From assembly GCA_964401455.1 (NCBI GenBank), contig CAYNYI010000148.1, forward strand, positions 1 to 5,508: 5,508 nt of DNA, in the 5' to 3' direction. Positions 1 through 4,460 of this stretch are shown piece after piece (the first letter of the stretch is position 1; the number at the start of each line of letters is the position of its first letter). The stretch comes from CAYNYI01 sp964401455. Lineage in GTDB: Bacteria > Fibrobacterota > OXYB2-FULL-49-7 > CAYNYI01. Made by a program: the position numbers and the translations under genes. The notes below the pieces were generated by a model, which had not been told where the DNA came from, did no database searches, and worked only from the letters and a program-made list of their open reading frames with translations.

Positions 1-27
1 TGATACAAACTTTTAAAATCAACTGAT

Positions 28-60
28 TGTCCAGTTCACGCTGAAGCAGGACACTTTTTT
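28..60 (+). terminator. Possible rho-independent terminator of a gene upstream of the window
   Basis: TGTCC (28-32) pairs with GGACA (49-53). An inner TTCA (35-38) pairs with TGAA (42-45) around a CGC loop, and T6 follows at 55-60. The two stems are separated by an unequal internal loop, so the hairpin is imperfect. It would end a plus-strand transcript entering from the left and insulate the gene at 129. Confidence 0.4.
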
Positions 61-128
61 TATGTAAGCACCGATAATTAGTTTCCCATAATCACTGGAA
101 AAATATTTTACAAAAAAAAAGGAGTGGC

Positions 129-515
129 ATGTCTGAAGCTGATCAATTGTCTTTAGTACTGTTAGCAATTATTCTTGTTAGTGTCTCCTTGGGGGTTAAA
201 TTAAAGAACAAAAGAACAAAAGAACAAAAGAATACTGATAAAAAACCCCTTAAAGATAGTAAAAATAAATCCCACAGTACTGCGGAGCAATTAGAAAAAT
301 ATGCAATACCAACAACGCTAGCTATAGGAACAATTTCTGCTGTTGCTACAATTATTTCTGGGTTGGTAGGACCGGATGCAATATCTTTGGGTAGGATAGT
401 TGCAGGCGTTTTAACTTTATTTTCAACATATGGTCTTTGTCTTCTTCTGCAAGCCGCAGGCGATGTTCTATTGTACCTTCGAGAAATCCGTGATGAACTC
501 CGAGGGGGTAAGTAA
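129..515 (+). CDS. Small three-helix membrane protein of unknown function
   Basis: I do not recognise the family of this 128-residue protein. A hydrophobic helix at about residues 7-24 is followed by a very basic, Lys/Asn-rich polar linker (about 25-55). Two more hydrophobic segments lie at about 61-83 and 88-110, and the tail is charged (YLREIRDELRGGK). This suggests a small integral membrane protein with a positively charged, probably cytoplasmic, loop after the first helix. The start is supported by an AAGGAG ribosome binding site only 4 nt before the ATG, downstream of an A9 run. The linker is encoded partly by an 8-bp tandem repeat (203-234). The gene is AT-rich, stands alone and points away from all other genes here, which would fit an acquired accessory gene. 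There is no signal peptidase or lipobox motif. That it is coding is fairly sure; its function is unknown. Confidence 0.7.
   Translation: MSEADQLSLVLLAIILVSVSLGVKLKNKRTKEQKNTDKKPLKDSKNKSHSTAEQLEKYAIPTTLAIGTISAVATIISGLVGPDAISLGRIVAGVLTLFSTYGLCLLLQAAGDVLLYLREIRDELRGGK
203..234 (+). repeat. 8-bp tandem repeat inside the membrane-protein gene
   Basis: Three perfect copies of AAAGAACA (203-210, 211-218, 219-226) are followed by a one-mismatch copy AAAGAATA (227-234). The array encodes part of the basic linker after the first membrane helix. Since 8 is not a multiple of 3, gaining or losing one unit would shift the frame. Confidence 0.85.
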
Positions 516-539
516 AGAAGCCATAGAAAGTTGACAGGC

Positions 540-554
540 TACTGTAAAACAGTA
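540..554. other. Small perfect hairpin after the membrane-protein gene
   Basis: TACTGT (540-545) and ACAGTA (549-554) form a perfect 6-bp stem with an AAA loop, 24 nt after the stop of the gene at 129-515. No T-run follows directly, so it is a weak terminator candidate at best and could instead be an mRNA 3'-end structure. Confidence 0.35.
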
Positions 555-570
555 TGGTTAAGCTTTTCTA

Positions 571-599
571 TTGACTGGCCTAGTATTTTTTGCTATATT
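571..599 (+). promoter_or_regulatory. Sigma70-type extended -10 promoter
   Basis: A -35 box TTGACT (571-576) and a -10 box TATATT (594-599) are separated by exactly 17 bp, each matching consensus at 5 of 6 positions. A TGC directly before the -10 gives the extended -10 motif. Transcription would start near 606 and run rightwards into a stretch with no protein gene, so a small RNA or a lost gene is the likely target. Confidence 0.5.
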
Positions 600-610
600 A
601 AAATCAGCAT

Positions 611-659
611 ACCCCCAAGCCTCTTTCGCTCTGCGAAATGCTCAATTCTGGGGGGGGGT
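611..659. repeat. Hairpin followed by a G9 homopolymer tract
   Basis: TTTCGC (624-629) and GCGAAA (633-638) form a perfect 6-bp stem with a TCT loop. Outside it, ACCCCC (611-616) can pair with part of the nine-G run (650-658) plus T659. The long G tract is prone to slippage and also to miscalling by sequencers. No coding frame that uses it is supported. Confidence 0.5.
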
Positions 660-820
660 CTTTTACTGCCGCTGGATCTAAATGATGTACGCGAAACCTC
701 CACTCTCTTTTCGTCAACAAGCTGACCTTCCTGGTTCAAACAGAGCTTCAGATTCCAAAGCCAAGAACAAACTTGTCAAAGAGGGCGGTTTTCCGGTCAG
801 GTTCTTCCGGAATTAGATTA

Positions 821-847
821 TCCCGCATCGGAGTGCGGGACTTGTTT
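821..847 (+). terminator. GC-rich hairpin with T-rich tail, rho-independent terminator candidate
   Basis: TCCCGCA (821-827) and TGCGGGA (834-840) form a perfect 7-bp stem around TCGGAG, followed by CTTGTTT (841-847). The tail is T-rich on the plus strand, so it would best end a rightward transcript such as one from the promoter at 571-599. It may also help to end the leftward Rpn transcript. Confidence 0.5.
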
Positions 848-856
848 AACTATATA

Positions 857-875
857 CCCACGCCTTTGGCGGGGG
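857..875 (-). terminator. Hairpin downstream of the Rpn gene, possible terminator
   Basis: CGCC (861-864) and GGCG (868-871) pair around a TTT loop. After one A/G mismatch the stem continues with CCC (857-859) and GGG (873-875). It lies 13 bp past the stop of the Rpn gene. On the minus strand the tail is TATATAGTT, only moderately U-rich, so the terminator call is tentative. Confidence 0.4.
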
Positions 876-888
876 CTGAAAAATCAGA

Positions 889-1797
889 TTAATTTTTTCT
901 AAGACCGGAGATTTTCCTGCGGGAAAGGCCGGTTATTTTCTGAATGAGGGAGATTTCTAAACCTTCCGCCAGCATATTCCGTGCGTCTTCGATTTTGCCT
1001 TCCTCGATACCTTGGCTGATACCTTTCTGAAGGTTTTCCTTTTTTACTCTTTCTAAACTCTCCGTGAAAATCGACATGCCGTCCTCCGGTGTAAATTCCT
1101 TTATATACCTGTTAATATATTCTGTTTCTCCTGATTTTTCAAATAAATTCAATAGAAAATCTGTCATGGCTTTTATTGTGGAAGGGTTTTCTTTTTTGAC
1201 TATATTTCTTATTATGGTAAAATTTCTGTCAATTTCTTTTATGTTCGTATTCTCCGCTATCATTGCTGCCGAAAGGGCAGAATGCATCTTTTCAAGATCT
1301 TCTCTCTTGTATTCATTAATACATATAGGGTAATATCTCAGGGATGGAATATACCTCTTCGGAATATCATTATTTATAAGGTCTTGCAACTCAACAGGTG
1401 CATTCCAGGGAGATTTTCCACTGTAAACCAATACCGGAAAAACAGCCGGCAGTTCGGTTGTTTGCTTTTTCCCTTTTATCAGCCTGAAATAGAACTCCGT
1501 AATGTAACGGTTAAACCGCAGGGACATAAATTTGTCATTTGTTGATTGGAATTCTGTAAGGATATAAATATACGCCTCACGGCCCTTAATTTTTACAGAA
1601 TACAGAATGTCATTATACAGCCGTTTATCGACATGAGTAATGAATTCTGTCGGAATGGGTTTAATTACCGACAAATCCAGGTCCTTCACAAAATCCTCAT
1701 GAACAAACTGTGTTAATAATTGCCGGAAAATCTCGTGATTCGAAAAGAATTTTTTGTATCTGGTATCGTGAGGATGTATCCCGTTCTTGCGTTTCAT
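889..1797 (-). CDS. Rpn family recombination-promoting nuclease / putative transposase (Transposase_31)
   Basis: This 302-residue protein has the full layout of the Rpn/YhgA-like family, PD-(D/E)XK-fold DNA endonucleases known in E. coli to promote RecA-independent recombination. The N-terminus HPHDTRYKKFFSN (8-20) is the family's opening motif. Predicted active-site residues are Asp63 (in LYNDILYSVKI) and the Glu82-x-Gln84 pair (in LTEFQS). The C-terminus has the family's charged stretch QKGISQGIEEGK (257-268) and a small helix-turn-helix-like end, ITGLSRRKISGLRK. The usual length is about 290-310 residues, so it appears intact. No Shine-Dalgarno sequence precedes the ATG, but a near-consensus promoter ends only a few bases before it. 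Such genes are often multicopy and mobile-looking, though no terminal repeats of a transposon are visible. The role in this cell is unproven; one published view treats Rpn proteins as phage-defence or toxin-like nucleases. Confidence 0.9.
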   Translation of the reverse strand: MKRKNGIHPHDTRYKKFFSNHEIFRQLLTQFVHEDFVKDLDLSVIKPIPTEFITHVDKRLYNDILYSVKIKGREAYIYILTEFQSTNDKFMSLRFNRYITEFYFRLIKGKKQTTELPAVFPVLVYSGKSPWNAPVELQDLINNDIPKRYIPSLRYYPICINEYKREDLEKMHSALSAAMIAENTNIKEIDRNFTIIRNIVKKENPSTIKAMTDFLLNLFEKSGETEYINRYIKEFTPEDGMSIFTESLERVKKENLQKGISQGIEEGKIEDARNMLAEGLEISLIQKITGLSRRKISGLRKN

Positions 1798-1800
1798 GAT

Positions 1801-1837
1801 ATTGACATTATAACATTATAGCGACAAAGGTGTCAAT
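1801..1837. repeat. Inverted and direct repeats in the Rpn promoter
   Basis: ATTGACA (1801-1807) and TGTCAAT (1831-1837) form a perfect 7-bp inverted repeat spaced by 23 bp. Between them ACATTATA occurs twice in tandem (1805-1812, 1813-1820), duplicating the -10 box. One arm contains the -35 and the other touches the proximal -10, so the arrangement could be a regulator binding site, possibly for the Rpn protein itself. Confidence 0.5.
1807..1836 (-). promoter_or_regulatory. Near-consensus sigma70 promoter of the Rpn gene
   Basis: On the minus strand a perfect TTGACA -35 (1831-1836) and a perfect TATAAT -10 (1807-1812) are separated by 18 bp. A second TATAAT (1815-1820) lies 10 bp from the -35, too close to work with it. 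Transcription from the main -10 would start near 1800, only about 3-4 nt before the ATG at 1797, giving an almost leaderless mRNA. Confidence 0.6.
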
Positions 1838-2001
1838 GTAAAATACGGCGTAAAGATATCGGGCGTTCAGTATCACCATGCCCCGTGCTATATCTCAAAT
1901 GCGCTTAAAGAATGGGTTAAGAAAGATAGAGGAATTAGATGCTGCAGTAGGTGCCCCAAAGCGAAATCTGAAGGCAAACAAAGCTGCGACTCAGGTTTTC
2001 C

Positions 2002-2373
2002 TTACAAAACCGCTTCCCCCGCATACATTCCCGCCGCGGCGGCAGTAAGCCCCAGAAAAGTATTGAGCGCAATGTTCATGATAAAGGGTTTTATCTGCCC
2101 GGACTTTAAAAGATACATAGATTCGGCGGCATAAGTGGAAAAGGTGGTGAAGGCGCCGAGGAACCCGGTCATAAGAAAAAGACGCGCTTCCGCAGGAATG
2201 TGAGCCCGGGCGCTCCAGCTTATAAGGAAGCCGAGGAAGAAAGAGCCGGAAAGATTTACAAAGAGAGTCCCGAGGGGAAAGCCCGGTTTAACTGTGTTAA
2301 AGAAAAGCGTCGAATAATATCTTGACAGGGCGCCGAGGCTGCCTCCAAGAGCGACAGATAATATGACTTTCAT
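2002..2373 (-). CDS. crcB: Fluoride ion channel CrcB/Fluc
   Basis: CrcB (Fluc) exports cytoplasmic fluoride through a dual-topology dimer in the inner membrane. Family signatures are all present: GGSLGALSRY near residue 10, GTLFVNLSGSFFLG (about 35-48) with the conserved pore Asn in FVN, and GFLGAFTTFSTYAAE (about 70-84). The last holds the central Na+ site region and the two Phe-box phenylalanines of FTTFSTY. Four hydrophobic helices fit the 123-residue length. I chose the ATG at 2373 because the protein then begins MKVILSVALGG, as family members do. An in-frame TTG at 2403 would add 10 residues but has no ribosome binding site; the ATG has none either. Only one copy is seen, so a homodimer is expected. 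The gene stands alone, 187 bp past the ferritin-like gene's end, and that gene's terminator lies between them. Confidence 0.92.
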   Translation of the reverse strand: MKVILSVALGGSLGALSRYYSTLFFNTVKPGFPLGTLFVNLSGSFFLGFLISWSARAHIPAEARLFLMTGFLGAFTTFSTYAAESMYLLKSGQIKPFIMNIALNTFLGLTAAAAGMYAGEAVL

Positions 2374-2441
2374 GAGAAAAGAATAATTTATTACCGGAGT
2401 CAATTCAATACCAATAAAGAATAATCACGGGATTAATCAAT

Positions 2442-2465
2442 AAGTTTTAGGTATAAATAAAACTT
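2442..2465. promoter_or_regulatory. Inverted repeat upstream of crcB
   Basis: AAGTTTTA (2442-2449) and TAAAACTT (2458-2465) are perfect 8-bp arms around an 8-bp spacer, in the AT-rich leader region about 70 bp before the crcB ATG. It may be an operator or a weak mRNA hairpin. The conserved fluoride riboswitch core is not recognisable between 2374 and 2500. Confidence 0.4.
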
Positions 2466-2500
2466 TTGCTGAATAACGAAAAATTTTAAGTATATACAAA

Positions 2501-2540
2501 ATATCCCCGCCGTATTCAAAATGATATGCAGCGGGGATAT
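2501..2540 (-). terminator. Strong hairpin terminator of the ferritin-like gene
   Basis: ATATCCCCGC (2501-2510) and GCGGGGATAT (2531-2540) form a perfect 10-bp stem. After one mismatch it can extend inward by four more pairs (2512-2515 with 2526-2529). On the minus strand it is followed by TTTGTATATA, and it lies 21 bp after the ferritin-like stop codon. This is the most convincing terminator in the window and may work in both directions. Confidence 0.75.
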
Positions 2541-2561
2541 TTAATAAGATAGCGGGGTCTT

Positions 2562-3074
2562 TTACATACGGAGCTTTTTGATATCTTCCTTCATTCTCGC
2601 AAGGTCTCCGATCCAGTCCTCAATATCCTGCTCATGCTCAAGCTCTTCGTTCAGGATAGTCACCGCCATCTGATAGGTGGTGTGGTCCTTGTTCGAAGTA
2701 AAATCTGCAATACCCTTATAGCGGTCAATCGCGCAGCGCTCACCGTTCAGGTTCTGCTCAAGAATTTTTTCAACATACGGGTCATCCGGAGTTTCGTATT
2801 CGCATTTGCTCAGCTTCATCCAGTCTTCCGGAGTGAGGACAGGAGTTCCGCCTATCTGTATGATGCGGTCAACAACCATAACCGCGTGGTTGAGTTCCTG
2901 ATTCGCGTGGAGAAGAAGCTCCGGCTCTATCTCGCTTCTCATCGGGCCTTCCATCATCCTTGCGCCAATCCAGTATTGATAGTATGCCAGCCATTCTTCG
3001 GACAATGCCTCATTAAGCATCTGAATAAGTTTTTCTGCCTCTACTCCTACAATTTCGATACCTCTTTTTCCCAT
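2562..3074 (-). CDS. Ferritin-like Dps-like (DPSL, thioferritin) protein
   Basis: This 170-residue four-helix ferritin-like protein is predicted to bind a di-iron centre and to oxidise and store iron using peroxide or oxygen, protecting the cell from oxidative damage. Visible ligands are Glu27 in SEEWLAYYQYW, the first ExxH (Glu60-His63, QELNHA), Glu113 in GERCAI, and the second ExxH (Glu144-His147, EELEHE). Cys91 (in SKCEY) and Cys114 (in ERCAI) match the cysteine pair that marks the DPSL group, typified by the Sulfolobus solfataricus and Bacteroides fragilis proteins. That group assembles into 12-subunit shells. I aligned it to the Sulfolobus protein from memory. A strong GGGGAGGT ribosome binding site (3079-3086) five bases before the ATG fixes the start. 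The gene has its own promoter (3125-3154) and terminator (2501-2540), so it is monocistronic. Alternatives such as a bacterioferritin-related protein are less likely, since no haem Met site or C-terminal rubredoxin domain is seen. Confidence 0.82.
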   Translation of the reverse strand: MGKRGIEIVGVEAEKLIQMLNEALSEEWLAYYQYWIGARMMEGPMRSEIEPELLLHANQELNHAVMVVDRIIQIGGTPVLTPEDWMKLSKCEYETPDDPYVEKILEQNLNGERCAIDRYKGIADFTSNKDHTTYQMAVTILNEELEHEQDIEDWIGDLARMKEDIKKLRM

Positions 3075-3124
3075 TTGTACCTCCCCGGGTTTAATATTGG
3101 AATCCGAATGGTTTCTTTTATGAA

Positions 3125-3154
3125 ATAATATGATTTTTGATAGGGGATTATCAA
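3125..3154 (-). promoter_or_regulatory. Promoter of the ferritin-like gene
   Basis: On the minus strand TTGATA (-35, 3149-3154) and TATTAT (-10, 3125-3130) each match consensus at 5 of 6 positions, with an 18-bp spacer. Transcription would start near 3118, giving a leader of about 44 nt that carries the strong ribosome binding site. The -35 and spacer are covered by an inverted repeat that could be an operator. Confidence 0.5.
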
Positions 3155-3158
3155 ATCA
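3131..3158 (-). promoter_or_regulatory. Inverted repeat spanning the photolyase stop and the ferritin promoter
   Basis: On the plus strand TTTGATA (3136-3142) and TATCAAA (3149-3155) form a perfect 7-bp inverted repeat around GGGGAT. Allowing a two-base bulge, TGATTT...GATA pairs with TATCAAATCA over ten pairs (3131-3158). As RNA it lies exactly at the photolyase stop codon (3156-3158) and could end that transcript, though the tail (TATTATTT) is only partly U-rich. As DNA it overlaps the -35 of the ferritin-like gene and could bind a repressor or redox/iron regulator. Confidence 0.5.
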
Positions 3159-4460
3159 GCCGGGATATTTCCGGATATATTTTTCGGTATCGAATTTTCG
3201 GCGGCATCCGTTATAATTCATATAACGGATTTTTCCAAAAACAGGCCGTTCCGTCCAGGCCCGGTCGTGTACACCGCCGATGCTCCAGGCCGCCCCGGCA
3301 AAACCGTTCGGGTCCCTTCCGTCGAGTTCGTATTTATCGTTAAGATTGATGGTCTTTTCCAGCGCTTCTTCAGGAGAAGATGACCACTCGAGGATTTTTT
3401 TAGCCCAGTACATCCTCATATAGCCGTGCATTTTTCCTTCTTTTATCATTTGTATCTGCGCCGCATTCCAGAGTTTGTCGTGAGTCGCTGCGCTTTCAAG
3501 TTCGCTGTGACTGTAAAGATATTCCCGCTCGTCCTTCAAGTGTTCATTAAGGGTTTTCGATGCCCAATCGGGAAAACATTTTACATTGTCATAATTTTTA
3601 TTATAGAAACAGAAATTGTCCGAGAGTTCCCGGCGTATAATAAGTTCCTCAAGAAAAGCCTCCTTGTCTTTTTGAGGAGCATCCGATTTTTCAATCTCGA
3701 GTGCGGTCCGCTGCGCCGAAAGGGTTCCGAAATGAAGATATGGTGAAAGCCCGGACTGACCGTTCAGATTCGGGTCATTCCGGTTTTCGTCATAACCGCA
3801 CAGGCGTTTTTTAATGAAATCCCGAAGAGCATTTTCCGGTTTCGGAATTTTTGAAATACCAGGTTCAGGTGAGGAAACAGAAGCGGGAAGCGTCAGCTTT
3901 ATTTTACCGCCCATTTTATGTAGCGGTGGAATTTTTCCAAGAAATTCCGGAAGAAGTCTCTTTATTTTTGGACGGATCGTATATGCGCCGTATTCCTGCT
4001 TTTCCGAAGCCAGGCGGCAGGGGACTATATTATGGGCGTCGGCTTCGAAAAAAGCGGTACTGATGTTCCTGATTATATCGCTTTTCCATTTTCTTTTAAT
4101 TCTAAGCGGGTCAAAATCGGTTATCAAAGCGCCGGCTTTGTTTTTCTCACAAAGCTCCGCTATTATCTTTTCAGGTTTCCCCTCCATAATATGAAAGGCT
4201 ATGTTTTTCTTTTCGAGGTCTTCCGCTGCTTTAAAAAGCCCTGAGAGCATATAATCGAAATGACTTTTTTGCGCTCCCGGAAAGTCCTTTACAAGGCAGA
4301 AAACAACCGCAAGCCCTTTCTTAAGGTCGGAAGCGAGCTCACGCGCGTACAGAAGCCCCCAGTTATCAGAGGCGCGTTGGTCGCGGCTCATCCAGTAAAT
4401 AACCGGGCCTTTTTTTACCGGAATTTCATTGAGTCGGAAAATGCGTCTTGTATCAATCAT
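3156..4460 (-). CDS. phr: Class II cyclobutane pyrimidine dimer DNA photolyase
   Basis: This enzyme binds UV-damaged DNA and uses blue light through reduced FAD to split cyclobutane pyrimidine dimers. At 434 residues it is near full length for class II (about 440-470). Residues 19-145 form the Rossmann-like photolyase domain, opening with VIYWMSRDQRASDNW. The FAD-binding helical domain has SGLSPYLHFG (236-245), EELIIRREL (271-279), the block from HDKLWN (327) through HGYMRMYWAKKILEW (345-359), and LNDKYELDGRDPNGFAG (373-389). It ends with HDRAWTERPVFGKIRYM (398-414). By constant offset to the Methanosarcina mazei enzyme (from memory), Trp331, Trp352 and Trp359 match its electron-transfer Trp360/381/388, and Asn374 matches the flavin-contacting Asn403. 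All key residues are kept, so it is probably active. The ATG overlaps the stop of the SDR gene by 8 bp and lacks its own ribosome binding site, which suggests translational coupling. Confidence 0.95.
   Translation of the reverse strand: MIDTRRIFRLNEIPVKKGPVIYWMSRDQRASDNWGLLYARELASDLKKGLAVVFCLVKDFPGAQKSHFDYMLSGLFKAAEDLEKKNIAFHIMEGKPEKIIAELCEKNKAGALITDFDPLRIKRKWKSDIIRNISTAFFEADAHNIVPCRLASEKQEYGAYTIRPKIKRLLPEFLGKIPPLHKMGGKIKLTLPASVSSPEPGISKIPKPENALRDFIKKRLCGYDENRNDPNLNGQSGLSPYLHFGTLSAQRTALEIEKSDAPQKDKEAFLEELIIRRELSDNFCFYNKNYDNVKCFPDWASKTLNEHLKDEREYLYSHSELESAATHDKLWNAAQIQMIKEGKMHGYMRMYWAKKILEWSSSPEEALEKTINLNDKYELDGRDPNGFAGAAWSIGGVHDRAWTERPVFGKIRYMNYNGCRRKFDTEKYIRKYPG

Larger units (their letters stand above)
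516..888. other. 373-bp intergenic region without a convincing protein gene
   Basis: No reading frame here has a credible start, ribosome binding site and protein-like composition. The only longish frame (531-725) starts at an unsupported TTG and runs through the G9 tract. The region instead holds structured elements: a small hairpin (540-554), an extended -10 promoter (571-599), a hairpin followed by a G9 run (611-659), and two GC-rich hairpins (821-847 and 857-875). It separates the rightward gene at 129-515 from the 3' end of the leftward Rpn gene, so it is a convergent intergenic region. Confidence 0.6.

Noticed and set aside
168..170. Possibility that YSALK in the SDR (residues 160-164) is the normal catalytic YxxxK
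   Set aside because: The alignment from DDLN to LFT is gap-free and puts the catalytic positions six residues later; the residue numbers are of the SDR protein encoded at 4453-5301, and the coordinates given in this entry are only a placeholder for protein numbering.
530..582. Near-repeat TTGACAGGCTA / TTGACTGGCCTA as a possible integron attC or second promoter
   Set aside because: The paired core sites expected of attC are not present, and the first TTGACA has no good -10 at normal spacing.
531..725. Plus-strand frame of 64 codons after the membrane-protein gene
   Set aside because: It starts at TTG without a ribosome binding site, crosses a hairpin and the G9 tract, and its product does not look protein-like.
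845..856. 12-mer TTTAACTATATA shared with 5403-5414
   Set aside because: In an AT-rich 5.5 kb window about one shared 12-mer is expected by chance, and the flanks do not match.
1064..1545. Two plus-strand frames opposite the Rpn gene
   Set aside because: Antisense shadows of an intact Rpn gene.
2634..3128. 164-codon plus-strand frame opposite the ferritin-like gene
   Set aside because: It is antisense to a gene with clear metal-binding motifs, and has no family resemblance of its own.
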